Assembly (NCBI GenBank): GCA_900314535.1
Contig: OMVT01000002.1
Span: 62,001 to 126,000 of the forward strand
Length of the DNA stretch: 64,000 bases
Reading direction: 5' to 3'
DNA from: an uncultured Olsenella sp.
GTDB taxonomy: Bacteria; Actinomycetota; Coriobacteriia; Coriobacteriales; Atopobiaceae
The notes below the pieces were generated by a model that saw nothing but the letters and a program-made list of their open reading frames with translations, had not been told where the DNA came from and did not search any database. This document shows positions 1-9,047 of this stretch, piece after piece. A program made the translations under genes and the position numbers. Within the stretch, counting starts at the first letter, position 1, and each line of letters begins with the position of its first letter.

Positions 1-854
1 CCATGGCAGAGGCGCTTCTGGAGCTTCATGTTTGCTTGGATCTCATCCAAGGCCATATGTCCCGGTCCTTCGACGACGACCTGGACGCCCTTCTTCCAGG
101 CACGCGTCGTGAGCTTGCCGAGCTCGACCAGCTCTGACACCTCGGAGGCATCCGTCGCGTCATACGTGGAGCCGCCACGCATTGCGTCGCCGAGGCTGAT
201 TGTCACGTCGTGGTCATGGAGGATATCGAGCACGTCGTCGAAATGCTCATAGAAGGGGTTCTCCTCCCCTGTTGTCATCATCCACCCGAAGAGAAGCGAC
301 CCTCCGCGCGACACGACATTCGTGAGGCGCTTCGTCTCGAGGAGAGTATTCAGGACCGAGCGGTTGAAGCCAGCATGGATGGTCATGAAGTCGACGCCGT
401 CTTCGGCATGCGCTTCCACGACGTCCAGGAAGTCCTGGGCTGTGAGCTTCACGAGAGGCTTGTCGTTGTAGCCGATTGCATCGTAGATGGGAACCGTACC
501 GACCATGAGAGGAGTCTTGGAGATGAGCTCGCGGCGGAACGGACGGGTCTTGCCAGAGTTCGAGAGGTCCATGATCGCATCGCCGCCATACTCCTCGGCG
601 ATCCTGACCTTCTCCCACTCCTCAGGTGCATTCTGGATATCGCCGGAGATGCCGAGATTCACGTTGACCTTCGTGCGCAGGCCTGTTCCCACGCCGCAGG
701 GCTTGAGTGCCTTGTGTGCCGGATTCGCAGGAATCGCGATCGTTCCCTTTGCGACACCGTCTCTGATGAATTCGTCGGATCTGTGTTCTGCCACTGCTAC
801 TGCGTGCATCTCGTCGGTCACGGTACCTGCACGCGCAGCATCCATCTGCGTCAT
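1..854 (-). CDS. thiC: Phosphomethylpyrimidine synthase ThiC (5' part; runs off the left edge)
   Basis: Radical-SAM enzyme that turns 5-aminoimidazole ribotide into hydroxymethylpyrimidine phosphate for thiamine. About 284 N-terminal residues are present; the C-terminal part with the CxxCxxxxC cluster motif lies outside the window. Visible family signatures are NVNLGISGD, GGDAIMDLSNSGK, GTVPIYDA, DFMTIHAGFN, SRGGSLL, LGDAMRGGS and VEGPGHMALDEI. The ATG at 854 follows GAAGGGAG, which is also the 3' end of the upstream TPP riboswitch, so ligand binding could hide the ribosome site. A methyltransferase lies divergently. Identification is secure from the motifs. Confidence 0.96.
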   Translation of the reverse strand, partial: MTQMDAARAGTVTDEMHAVAVAEHRSDEFIRDGVAKGTIAIPANPAHKALKPCGVGTGLRTKVNVNLGISGDIQNAPEEWEKVRIAEEYGGDAIMDLSNSGKTRPFRRELISKTPLMVGTVPIYDAIGYNDKPLVKLTAQDFLDVVEAHAEDGVDFMTIHAGFNRSVLNTLLETKRLTNVVSRGGSLLFGWMMTTGEENPFYEHFDDVLDILHDHDVTISLGDAMRGGSTYDATDASEVSELVELGKLTTRAWKKGVQVVVEGPGHMALDEIQANMKLQKRLCH

Positions 855-855
855 G

Positions 856-945
856 GCGCTCCCTTCGTTGGCATTACCCACATCAGGTTCAAAGGGTCGG
901 GACCATCTGTCCCCTCTCAGCCGGCCCATGCCAGCTCCCCTCTAT
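856..945 (-). promoter_or_regulatory. TPP riboswitch of thiC
   Basis: Read on the minus strand it has the THI-box hallmarks in order: GGGGAGC, then GGCTGAGAGG, then CCTTTGAACCTGATGTGGG and TAATGCC, then CGAAGGGA. It lies directly before thiC and its last helix strand includes the thiC Shine-Dalgarno, which suggests control of translation. Thiamine pyrophosphate binding would turn thiC off. Confidence 0.95.
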
Positions 946-1012
946 GTCTGCATCTTCAGAAACCTCATCTGCAGCTGCAAGGCGGATTGTAGCACCCATG
1001 CAGCGGATAGCA
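872..1012. repeat. Duplicated TPP-riboswitch leader, copy A (copy B at 7629-7775)
   Basis: The stretch from the 3' half of the aptamer through about 70 bases upstream of it recurs at 7629-7775 with scattered substitutions. Shared words include GGGTCGGGACCATCTGTCCC and GCTGCAAGGCGGATTGTAGC. Copy A is the functional one before thiC. Confidence 0.85.
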
Positions 1013-1071
1013 AAGTGGAGAGGTCCGTCTGATGCACTCATCTGGAAACCAGACAGAAGGGTGCGTAGGCC

Positions 1072-1833
1072 ATGAATGACAGACGCTATCAGGACATCAA
1101 CGCCGAAACGATAGACCGCTGGGTCAGCGAAGGCTGGGTGTGGGGCAAGCCCATAGACCATGAAACCTACAGGGCTGCCACAGAAGGAGACTGGCAGATC
1201 GTGCTCACGCCGACACAGCCCGTACCCAGAAGCTGGTTTCCGCCTCTTCAGGGAGCACATGTCCTCGGCCTTGCTGCAGGAGGAGGCCAGCAGATGCCGA
1301 TTCTTGCTGCAGCAGGAGCACGCTGTACCGTGCTCGATCAGTCAGAGGCGCAGCTCGCAAGCGAGCGCCTTGTCGCAGAGCGCGAAGGCTACGACATCGA
1401 GATCGTGAAGGCAGATATGACAGAGGGACTGCCTTTAGAAGATGCAAGCTTCGATATGGTCCTCAATCCTGTGAGCCTCTGCTATGTGCGCGAGTGTGCG
1501 CCCATCTTCCGCGAGGTTGCACGCGTTCTGGTACCAGGCGGCACCTTCCTTGCGGGCTTCGATTTCGGCGGCTTCAACTACGTCGTCGACGAGTCTGAGG
1601 AGCGCATCGTACACAGTCTGCCGTTCGATCCTGTCATCGACCCCTCGCTTGTGGAGGAGCTTGCCGCACAGGATGCCGGCGTGCAGTTCTCCCACTCCCC
1701 CGAAGAGATCCTGGGCGGCATGCTCCATGCGGGCCTTGCAATAGACGATGTCTTCGACGACACGAACGGAGAAGGCAGGCTCCATGAGCTCAATATCCCG
1801 ACCATGCTCGCGGTGAAGGCGCACAAAGCATAG
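1072..1833 (+). CDS. Class I SAM-dependent methyltransferase
   Basis: 253 residues, Methyltransf_11-type Rossmann methyltransferase. The SAM-binding motif I is VLGLAAGGGQQMPILA (about residues 64-79), followed by the acidic strand-2 end in CTVLDQS, motif D in KADMTEGLPLEDASFDMV, and the post-motif VLVPGGTFLAGF. The substrate cannot be read from sequence. The N-terminal NAETIDRWVSEGW resembles small-molecule methyltransferases common in anaerobes. It is monocistronic, divergent from thiC, and followed about 90 bases later by a hairpin. No catalytic residue beyond SAM binding can be assigned. Confidence 0.88.
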   Translation: MNDRRYQDINAETIDRWVSEGWVWGKPIDHETYRAATEGDWQIVLTPTQPVPRSWFPPLQGAHVLGLAAGGGQQMPILAAAGARCTVLDQSEAQLASERLVAEREGYDIEIVKADMTEGLPLEDASFDMVLNPVSLCYVRECAPIFREVARVLVPGGTFLAGFDFGGFNYVVDESEERIVHSLPFDPVIDPSLVEELAAQDAGVQFSHSPEEILGGMLHAGLAIDDVFDDTNGEGRLHELNIPTMLAVKAHKA

Positions 1834-1921
1834 GGAAAGGCGAAAGACATCTTTCCATCCGCTATGTCACGGCTTCTCACCGTCGGCGAGTGATGAATGC
1901 ATGCTTCTGAGATTCGATGCA

Positions 1922-1959
1922 GGGCCTGCCAGCCTGCCGATCAGGCAGGCAGAAGGCCC
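1922..1959 (+). terminator. Possible terminator hairpin after the methyltransferase gene
   Basis: GCCTGCC and GGCAGGC pair around GATCA, with outer GGGCCT and AGGCCC arms. There is no clear T tract, so it may only be an RNA-stabilising stem. Confidence 0.35.
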
Positions 1960-2473
1960 GTCTGTCGCTGAAACCTATATCCTCGGCTGTGAAGTGACCT
2001 TCTTGTTTGCTTCCGGAGGTTCCACATGGTCAATGGCAGCAGGCGCGCAGGCTCAACGGAGACGAGCTCCAGCTCCTTTCCTGCGAGGCGCCTGCGCTCC
2101 TGAAGGCCCGCATCCGCCTCTTCGGATAGCGGGCTTTCAGGGCTGTGCGGCAGAAGTCCTATCCGGTCAATGGGGTGTGCTGCTCCTGCCATAGCTGCAA
2201 GGCATCTGCACCCTCAAGAATCATGGCAGAAGCGCAAGGAGAGTCATAAGCAAGACCGATGAAGTGCTCCAGGACACAAGCGGGAACCATATCGCCCCGT
2301 TCCTCCGGGTGCACGGGGAAGACCATGAGGCATACCGCGAGACGACCCTCGCTATGCATAAGGCAGGCATCGGCGCCCTCTGCACCGAATCAAGGCCGTT
2401 TATGCCGATAGCGCTTGGCTATCCAGACGAAAGATATCGGAGGGACGGAATACAGGGGAGAAAGGAAGCAGAG
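1960..2473. other. Gene-free stretch
   Basis: About 510 bases with only short open frames of atypical composition on both strands and no recognisable domain. It may be eroded coding DNA, since it borders a truncated esterase gene, but nothing can be named. Confidence 0.5.
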
Positions 2474-2806
2474 ATGGACAAGAGAACGATGTCGCGGAGG
2501 AGCTTCGTCGGAGCAGGTGGTCTTTCGGCTGCAGCGCTGGGAATGCTGCTTGCCGGCTGCGGAACCACGCAGCAGCAGAGCAGCTCATCCAATCAGGCAG
2601 ATACCGCGAAGAGCGACAGCCTGGTCGCAAAGACCGCATACGGTCCCGTCAAGGGCACGAACGAGGACAGGGTGAACATCTGGTACGGCGTGCCTTATGG
2701 CAAGTCTCCAGAGGGAGAGCTCCGCTGGCAGGCACCGGAAGAGAGCGAACCTGGACGTCCATGGCTTGTTTGTGCTGCCGTTTCTGCAGCTCACCACCAC
2801 ACATAG
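2474..2806 (+). pseudogene. Truncated lipoprotein type-B carboxylesterase
   Basis: Begins with a twin-arginine-like lipoprotein signal (MSRRSFVGAGGLSAAA, then LLAGC lipobox) and a Ser/Gln-rich linker. It continues with the N-terminal signature of carboxylesterase/type-B lipases: YGPVKGTNEDRVNIWYGVPY and GELRWQAPEE. After about residue 90 the sequence leaves the family abruptly (GRPWLVCAAVSAAHHHT) and stops at 110 residues, where about 500 are expected. The GESAGG nucleophile elbow is absent. This looks like a 5' fragment left by a deletion or insertion. Confidence 0.85.
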
Positions 2807-3067
2807 AGAGCCATGAGCGAAACTCCATATCGTCAGCAGCGTACGCTATCTTCTGCTGCCCACAGCCTGCAGGAACCCGTATGCATTCTGGCCAGCATAT
2901 CGCAGCATCCGGCAGAGATTGGAGAGGCAAAGGCTGCTGCGGTCACAAGATTTCATGGTCCTGCATCGGCATGCTCCCTGAGTTCGCCGTCAGTGCTTCC
3001 GCATCCCGTTCGTGCTATCATATATCCGAAATATCTGTGTGTGTACACATATTGATTGGATGTAACG

Positions 3068-4324
3068 ATGAGGATAGAGAGACCTCGCTACCTGCAGGAG
3101 CTCATGAGCAAAAGAGGCAACGGGCAGGTTAAAGTCGTCACTGGCGTGAGACGCTGTGGCAAGTCCTACCTGATGGGCGAAATATTCAAGGGGGAGCTTC
3201 TTGCAGAAGGCGTGTCCGAGTCAAGCATCGTCGAGATGGCTTTTGACCGCTATCGGAATCGAAGATATCGAGACCCGGACATATTTCTTCCTTGGGCGCT
3301 GGAACGCATCGAGGGAAGAAAGCCATGCTATCTGCTGCTCGATGAGGTGCAGCTTCTCGGCAACTTCGCGGAGGTCCTCATCGACCTCATGTCTGAGCCA
3401 GGAGTAGACATATACGTGACGGGCAGCAATGCCCATCTGCTCTCAAAGGATGTCATTACCGAGTTCAGGGGCCGCGGCGATGAAATCCGCATGGCTCCCC
3501 TCTCATTCTCCGAATTCATGTCTGCCTACGAAGGCGATGCCGCCAGCGGATATGAGGAATATGCTACATATGGTGGCATGCCCGCCACAGTATCCATGAA
3601 AAATGGAGCGGAGAAGGCACGCTATCTCTCTTCGCTTTTCGACGAGATATATCTCGCTGATATCGTGGAAAGGAATCACCTGCACGACGACGATGGCCTC
3701 AGAGCTGTGCTCGACGTCCTCTCATCCAACATAGGCTCGCTTACTAACCCAAAACGCATCTCAGACACGCTCAGAAGCAAGAATTCCGGCAAAGGTCCTG
3801 GATCGGATACTGTACGTGCCTACATCGGCCACTTCGAGGATGCATTCCTCATAGAAGAGGCAAAACGCTACGACATACGCGGCATGGACTACATCGACTC
3901 TCCTTTCAAGTACTACTTTGCAGACATTGGTCTCAGGAACGCCAGGATGAACTTCCGGCAGGCCGAGCCATCACATGCCATGGAGAATGTCATCTACACC
4001 GAACTCAGGGCCAGAGGGTATGGCGTCGACGTCGGGATTGTGACGAGCTACGGCAAGAATGCATCAGGCAAGACCACAAGAACCACGCGCGAGGTAGACT
4101 TCGTCTGCAACCAAGGAGACAGGCGTTATTACGTGCAATCGGCCTATGCCATTCCCGACAGGCGCAAGCTCGACCAGGAGCAAGCCTCTCTCTTGAAAAT
4201 TGCAGACTCATTCAGAAAGATCATTGTCGTCCATGACCCCATTGTGCCCCACTACAACGAGCAAGGCATCTACATGATTGGCGTCCGTGACTTCCTGCTC
4301 GACCCGAACAGTCTCGATGTATAG
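3068..4324 (+). CDS. AAA-type ATPase with DUF4143 domain
   Basis: 418 residues from ATG at 3068 (an in-frame TTG at 3056 is also possible; both have weak ribosome sites). The N-terminal AAA_14 domain has the Walker A VVTGVRRCGKSYLMGE (about residues 22-37), the Walker B CYLLLDEVQLL and sensor motif VYVTGSN-like IYVTGSNAHLL. The C-terminal DUF4143 has SPFKYYFADIGLRNAR, ENVIYTELRARGY and the nuclease-like REVDFVCNQ. Members are common in anaerobes and the cellular role is unknown; defence or toxin-like roles are only speculation. It stands alone in an accessory stretch. Confidence 0.9.
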   Translation: MRIERPRYLQELMSKRGNGQVKVVTGVRRCGKSYLMGEIFKGELLAEGVSESSIVEMAFDRYRNRRYRDPDIFLPWALERIEGRKPCYLLLDEVQLLGNFAEVLIDLMSEPGVDIYVTGSNAHLLSKDVITEFRGRGDEIRMAPLSFSEFMSAYEGDAASGYEEYATYGGMPATVSMKNGAEKARYLSSLFDEIYLADIVERNHLHDDDGLRAVLDVLSSNIGSLTNPKRISDTLRSKNSGKGPGSDTVRAYIGHFEDAFLIEEAKRYDIRGMDYIDSPFKYYFADIGLRNARMNFRQAEPSHAMENVIYTELRARGYGVDVGIVTSYGKNASGKTTRTTREVDFVCNQGDRRYYVQSAYAIPDRRKLDQEQASLLKIADSFRKIIVVHDPIVPHYNEQGIYMIGVRDFLLDPNSLDV

Positions 4325-4735
4325 CTGGCGCATAGCCTTGCACCCCTATGCCAGCCTGGACAGAATGGCCTCATGATGTGTAAGAACGGACAGCGTTACA
4401 ATAGCCGCATTCATCGAATCTGTCAGGCCGGTACGGCAAGGGAACGCTGACATAGCATGGCATGAGAGCAGGGCACATCATGGCGCATGGGCTTCCGCTG
4501 GCTGCCGATGCCTGTGTTTCTCGCCAATGAAGAGAAGGCTCAGCTATAGCTTCTCAATGCCAGCGGCAAGCTCTTCTTGCTGTCTCGCATTGTCTGGAAG
4601 ACCCTGCGTGCAATCTGGTCATCACCAAGCTTTTTTGGAAGGCGAATCCGCACTCCGGGTGCGACAGGATATTGCGAGGTAGCCGCCCAGGCACGGCCGA
4701 TGATGATGCTTGCGGAGACATGCATCATCGGAGGC
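4325..4735. other. Gene-free stretch between DUF4143 gene and IS30 remnant
   Basis: Right after the stop codon CTGGCGCATA and TATGCCAG (4325-4354) can form a bulged hairpin without a T tract, a weak terminator candidate. The remaining ~380 bases show no credible coding region. Confidence 0.4.
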
Positions 4736-5731
4736 ACCGTGGACGGCTACAGCCATCTTGGCATCGCGGAGCGCGAGGACACATGGTCCGCTGGAAGGAT
4801 CATGAGGGGGTCAGCCAGATGGCGAGGGAGCTCCACAGGGACAGGCCGGCCATATCCCGCGAGATCAGGCGGAACGGCTGACAGGGCCCTGCAGGACGCC
4901 GCTACCGCGCGTCTACGGCACAGAGGAAGGCGGACAGGAGGAGGCTCGCCTGCAGGCGCCCCGGGCTCATGGACAAGCCCGAGAGGCGCTCGCTGGCCGT
5001 GAGGCCCATGCGGGACGGGCACTGGTCCCCGGAGGAGATATCGGGCCGCATCTCGGTGGAGCGGCCCGACCTCGCCGTGAGCGATTCCGCCATCTGCCGT
5101 GCCGTGGAGTCGGGATCCCTGGACTGCGAGCTTCCGGGGCGCAGGAAGGCCGCAAGGCTGCTCAGGCACCATGGAAGACGCAGGCACAGGAAGGGAAGCC
5201 AGGAGCGCAGGGGCAAGGTGCGCATAACCCATGACATCTCCGAGAGGCCGGAAGAGGCATCGTCCAGGAGCCGGACAGGCGACTGGGAAGGCGATATGGT
5301 CGCTGGCAGGCAGGGCGGTGCATGCCTCGTCGCCCAGGCCGGCAGGATGAGCGGATGCCTTGTCGGCGGCAAGGCCGCCAGGAAGGCCCATGCCGAGGCC
5401 AGCGAGGCCATGGAGAGGGCGCTCGAGGGAGAGGCCGTCCATGCTGCCGCTTCCCGGCAGGGGCAAGGAGCTCTCGGATGCAGAGGGCCTCCAGGAGGCG
5501 CTGGGAGCGCCGGCCTGCTTCTGCCATCCCCGCCATCCATGGGAGCGGGGCACCGACGAGAGCGCCCATGGCCTTCTCGGGGACTGGTTCCCGAAGGGCG
5601 AGAGCCTCGACGATGTCAGCGACAGCGAGGTGCAGGAGGCATGCGATCCGCTCAGCCGGAGACCACGCAAGCGTCTCAGGTGGAAGTGCTCCTGGGAGGT
5701 CTGCCACCGCCAGTCGTTGCACCTGCTCTGA
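4736..5731 (+). mobile_element. Decayed IS30-family insertion sequence (transposase pseudogene)
   Basis: Transposase pieces lie in order but in different frames. GYSHLGIAERED is the IS30 N-terminal element; MARELHRDRPAISREIRRN (near 4820-4880) is the HTH; then come a long frame at 4969-5460 with HWSPEEISGRI, GDWEGDMVAG (first DDE Asp) and many later substitutions, and a last frame at 5440-5731 with FCHPRHPWERGTDESAHGLL and FPKG (IS30 C-terminal catalytic region, HPWERGTNEN-like). At least two frameshifts separate them and stops interrupt the 5' part, so the element cannot encode its own transposase. Terminal inverted repeats were not resolved. Confidence 0.88.
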
Positions 5732-5933
5732 GGATTCGCCGAGGAAATGGAGGAAGCAGCGATGACATCAGAATATGGGTGGCTCGTACACGAATCGCTC
5801 GAGTTACCTCTTCCTAAACGACGCCCCGCCAAGATCTCATCACACGCTTGCCTGTTCCCGCCCAACAGAACGCCCATGCCCGGAGCAGGCGCAAGCCCGA
5901 AGGGCGTTCGCCCCTCTTCGAAGACGCCTCCAG

Positions 5934-7379
5934 CTACTGCTGGCGCCTCCTCGCGACGAACCGCTGGTTCTTGCTACGAGGCCTGTCCGGCAGCGTTCGG
6001 ACGAGCTCGCCCGCGTCCGCGAGGGGGTTCAGGTACGCATGCGCGACATAGCTCACGTTGACGCCGAAGTGGTCCGCCACCTCCTGCCTGCTTCGCGGCA
6101 CGTCGCAGAACGCGATGAGCGCCTCCCTGGACAGCTCTTCCGTCCCGCCAATGGACTCGTGGCGCCCCTCGGGAAGGCTGTAGAGCCTCACCGTGAACGT
6201 GTCCCTCGAGTCAACGAACACCGGCTGCCTCAGGCCAGCCCTTCGCATCTCATCGCGTATGACGGGAATCCCCGAGTGTCGGTTCTCCGCGACCCTCATG
6301 ATCTCGAGCAGGGACACGAGCGTGGGATTCCTCGTCGGCATGTTCTCGTGGCCGAGGTCATCGACGCTCTGCCCGCCATAGATCCCGCCGGGGTTCCAGC
6401 ACTCGAGCCGATCGGAGTAGATGGCGAGCCGGCAGGGGGTGCCGTCACTGTAAGGTCCGTAGTCGCGGTGCATGAGCGAATTGGTGACCACCTCCCTTAC
6501 GGCGTTCTCCGGGTACTCGGGAATGTCTCTTCTCCTGCCCTCCTCGACGACGACCTTCGTCCTCGTATTCCTACGGACGAACGCCATCGCGTCCTCGATA
6601 ATCTGGTCGACGGTTCCCTCCAGGCGCTTGGAGTCAAGGAAGCGGGTCCCGTCCTCGGCCTGCGTGATCTCGGTTCCCGCCACAGCCACAGCTGTCATGC
6701 ACAGGTTGGGATATACCTGCTGGGGATAATCGCCGAGGCACATGAGGCCGGCCAGCGTCGGGACGCCCCCGCGCTCCGCACCCGTGAGCGACAGAACCTC
6801 ACTGGCATCCCTATGCGACAACCTGGGGCGACCCTCCTTCGCGTCCCTTACGAAGGCGTTGACGCGCTCCTCGTCCATCATCTCGTGAGTCGCCTGCGGG
6901 CTCACGCTCACGTCGCTGCGCACGCCATCCTTGAACGACTCGATGGAATAGAGCTCCGCCTGGGTCATATGGAGGTCCTGGTCCCCAACCCTCACATAGG
7001 AGCCCTTCGTGATTCCCGCCGTCCTTCGGTAGGCCGGACGCATCCCGGCGGGCAGCCCCTCGAGGAACGCCCCCACGAGGATCGCTCCTTTCCAGACCGT
7101 CGTCGCGAAGGATGGGTGGAGCTCAGGCTGCATCTCTTTGCACTGCTCGACGACGTCCTTCTGCAGACGCTGAGGGTCGAACACGCCGCAGACCTCGTAG
7201 CCAGCATCCTCATCGATGCCGAAGATGACGATGCCCCCGTCCGCCTGATTAGAGAAGCTGGACAGGGTGTCGTAGAGGCGCGGCGTGCCCCCACGCGCGG
7301 CCTTCACCTCTATGCTCTGGGTCTCGCATCTGCGCAGAAGGACCAACTCGATTGCATCATTAAGTGCCCTCTCGTCCAC
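5934..7379 (-). CDS. AlbA_2/Schlafen-like DNA-binding protein with HATPase_c_4 (RecG-like) domain
   Basis: 481 residues. The N-terminal AlbA_2 (Smc04240/Schlafen-type) domain shows ETQSIEVKAARGG and the loop LSSFSNQADGGIVIFGIDE (about residues 20-60). The central ATPase-like C_4 region has ENAVREVVTNSLMHRDYGPY and CWNPGGIYGG, and the C-terminal winged helix has SRQEVADHFGVNVSYVAHAY. Such proteins are usually stand-alone regulators or accessory proteins of uncertain role, often called ATP-binding or RecG-like. A 23-bp perfect palindrome lies 34 bases before the start, an expected position for autorepression. A second C-terminal winged-helix fragment of a related protein lies at 8000-8290. Confidence 0.88.
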   Translation of the reverse strand: MDERALNDAIELVLLRRCETQSIEVKAARGGTPRLYDTLSSFSNQADGGIVIFGIDEDAGYEVCGVFDPQRLQKDVVEQCKEMQPELHPSFATTVWKGAILVGAFLEGLPAGMRPAYRRTAGITKGSYVRVGDQDLHMTQAELYSIESFKDGVRSDVSVSPQATHEMMDEERVNAFVRDAKEGRPRLSHRDASEVLSLTGAERGGVPTLAGLMCLGDYPQQVYPNLCMTAVAVAGTEITQAEDGTRFLDSKRLEGTVDQIIEDAMAFVRRNTRTKVVVEEGRRRDIPEYPENAVREVVTNSLMHRDYGPYSDGTPCRLAIYSDRLECWNPGGIYGGQSVDDLGHENMPTRNPTLVSLLEIMRVAENRHSGIPVIRDEMRRAGLRQPVFVDSRDTFTVRLYSLPEGRHESIGGTEELSREALIAFCDVPRSRQEVADHFGVNVSYVAHAYLNPLADAGELVRTLPDRPRSKNQRFVARRRQQ

Positions 7380-7412
7380 ACTGCCCCCTCCCCTTTCATT
7401 CTTCTTGCGAGT

Positions 7413-7468
7413 ATCATATACCTACGTTGTTTTTCTTAGATATACGAAAAACAACGTAGGTATATGAT
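7413..7468. promoter_or_regulatory. 23-bp perfect inverted repeat upstream of the AlbA_2 gene
   Basis: Arms 7413-7435 and 7446-7468 are exact reverse complements; each contains TACCTACGTTGTTTTTC or its complement, with a 10-base AT-rich centre. AT content is far above the surroundings. It lies 34 bases before the start codon at 7379, so it is a probable operator (or cruciform-forming control site) for that gene. Confidence 0.8.
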
Positions 7469-7572
7469 TCATCCATGAAAACAAGCTGCACCTGAGATAC
7501 CTCTTGTCCGCTCACCGATTCGGCGTACATTCCAGACGGCCTCGTGGACTGCCCTCCATGCACTCTCGTGGA

Positions 7573-7606
7573 CCGCAAAAGAAAACGGCAGCTCAGAGGC
7601 CGCCGT
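7573..7606 (-). terminator. Intrinsic terminator downstream of the degenerate TPP riboswitch
   Basis: On the minus strand ACGGCGGC pairs with GCTGCCGT (one G-U), loop CTCTGA, followed by GTTTTCTTTT. This is a good rho-independent terminator about 25 bases after the riboswitch-like copy and about 190 bases before the AlbA_2 gene on the same strand. Confidence 0.7.
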
Positions 7607-7624
7607 CATTGCATTCATGGGTCA

Positions 7625-7700
7625 TAGTCATTGCCCGCATCAGGTTCCAAGGGTCGGGACCATCTGTCCCCTCTCAGCCGGCCCATGCCAGCTCCCCTCT
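7625..7700 (-). promoter_or_regulatory. Degenerate, orphan TPP riboswitch
   Basis: Keeps GGGGAGC, GGCTGAGAGG, CCTTGGAACCTGATGCGGG and CAATG of the TPP aptamer, but loses the closing strand equivalent to CCAACGAAGGGAG of the thiC copy. No thiamine gene follows; the next elements on that strand are a terminator and the AlbA_2 gene. It derives from the same duplication as 872-1012. Confidence 0.75.
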
Positions 7701-7775
7701 GTGTCTGCATGCTTCAGATGGCCCATCATCTCAAGCTGCAAGGCGGATTGTAGCGCCGATAGGCTGCAGAGCAAA
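7629..7775. repeat. Duplicated TPP-riboswitch leader, copy B (copy A at 872-1012)
   Basis: Same order of blocks as copy A with point changes and small indels. At its upstream end it abuts other debris, including the fragment of a ribbon-helix-helix gene. Confidence 0.85.
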
Positions 7776-7865
7776 ATGGCGAAGAACCCGGTCCTGCACC
7801 GCCAGATTGCACGACGGCGCCTCTTGGCCAGGCGTCTCCTGCCGAATGCTTCCTCCCGAGAGCTC

Positions 7866-7922
7866 TGGCAGCCGTCCTGCCCTCTTCAGGGCATCGCGCA
7901 GAAGGTATTCGACCTCGGTGCG
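7866..7922 (-). pseudogene. Fragment of a ribbon-helix-helix protein gene
   Basis: Encodes EVEYLLRDALKRAGRLP, identical to the C-terminal part of the intact 62-residue protein at 16466-16654. The DNA word of about 45 bases is nearly identical in the two places. The N-terminal beta strand and the rest are missing. Confidence 0.7.
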
Positions 7923-7999
7923 AGGCATCGCGTCGTGCGACAGTGTCGCGACATGCATGCGACACTATGTCGCCTTGCCATCCTGACCCGCGTTACGCA

Positions 8000-8290
8000 G
8001 GACATATCGGTGGGGTCACGCGCGCTCGCTTTGAGCTTCCCGCCCTCTGCCAGCCTCCTGATCCAGCTCTGGGCCGTCCTCACCGACACGCCTCCCACCT
8101 TGGCGAGCTCGGCGGCGGCAAGGGACCCGTCTCGCTCAATGATCGACGCGACGAGGTCGCTGATCTCGTCGCGGCCCGACCCGGCCACGGACCACGTCAC
8201 CGGCACGCTCGCGCGTAACACGTCGCCACCCTCGAGCGTGGCCACGAGCCCGCTGTAGAGGGCGCGAGAACTTTGAGCCCTGTCAATATA
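8000..8290 (-). pseudogene. C-terminal winged-helix fragment of an AAA_4/RecG-like protein
   Basis: The frame encodes GRDEISDLVASIIERDG, then LAAAELAKVGGVSVRTAQSW and IRRLAEGGKLKA. This matches the usual C-terminal winged helix of Schlafen-AlbA_2/HATPase_c_4 proteins (AKELAxxLGVSxRTVxRxIxxL). No start, AlbA or ATPase part is present. It is therefore a remnant, probably of a second copy of the type of gene found intact at 5934-7379. Confidence 0.5.
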
Positions 8291-8301
8291 ATGGACAGGG
8301 C

Positions 8302-8622
8302 TCAGAGCCACTCGTGTATCGCCTTCATCGTGACGCCGGGAATCTGTGCCCTGTCCCCTGTCTCATCCCTGCATCTGCCGGAGCCGCTGCGCCTTGCAGA
8401 GCGCCCGTCCTCCATCACTGCGCCTTCCTTCCAGCACTTCGCGGCCGCATGCCGGTCCATCCCGCATCTGCGCGCCATCTCCGGGAAGCTGGGGCGCACG
8501 CCCATCTCCCTGAGCATATCCATCTCTCCGATCAGGCTGGCCTCCATCCTGGCTGCCTCCGGATCCGTCTCCGCATATCCGTACGGAGCGGATTCTCGCT
8601 GCCCTGGATGGCGAAGCTGCAT
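8302..8622 (-). mobile_element. Probable IS21-type (IstA) transposase N-terminal fragment
   Basis: The frame contains REMGVRPSFPEMARRCGMD and RHAAAKCWKEG, an HTH like the N-terminus of IS21 IstA (xIARxxGxDRxTVRKYx). It is cut after about 100 codons, with no DDE domain, and neighbours other IS debris. The family call is tentative; only the HTH supports it. Confidence 0.45.
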
Positions 8623-8699
8623 TGGCCTGGATGGTGGAAGCGCACTGCCCCGGCTGGAATATCGCTTTGCCCTGGCTGGCAGCTTCTAGATTGCCATTA

Positions 8700-9047
8700 A
8701 CATGCGTGCGCGAGTGCGACTCCGAGGTCTACCTCGACGCGGGGTACACGGGGCTCGAGAAGAGGCCCGATAGCACGGACGAGGGCGGGCCGCTCTTCGG
8801 CAGGCGCCTGTTCATAGCCTCGAGGAGGTCCAGGGTCAAGACCGACGAGGACCGCTTCCGCGAGCACGCGATATCGCAGGCGTGCAGCGTCGTCGAGCAC
8901 CCCTTCCACTACGTGAAGGACGTGACGCGCACCCGCAGGACCCGCTACCGGGGCCTGCGCAAGAACGACCAGATGCTCTGCATGTGCTTCGCGATCGAGA
9001 ACCTGCTGATGCTCGGGCGCAGGAGGGTGGCCATCGCGGCCGCGTAG
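8700..9047 (+). mobile_element. IS5-family transposase C-terminal fragment
   Basis: The frame ends with DSEVYLDAGYTGLEKR, then VVEHPFHYVKDVTRTRRTRY, then GLRKNDQMLCMCFAIENLLM. This is the C-terminal DDE(Glu) region of IS5/IS1182-like transposases (the Glu is in VEHPF). The first two thirds are missing; the boundary with unrelated DNA is near 8700. It cannot be active. Confidence 0.85.

Noticed and set aside
4736-5731. IS30 as an active insertion sequence
   Set aside because: At least two frameshifts and internal stops in the transposase.
5775-7439. A 554-codon open frame on the plus strand opposite the AlbA_2 gene
   Set aside because: Antisense frame of a well-defined protein gene; composition and lack of domains fit a shadow.
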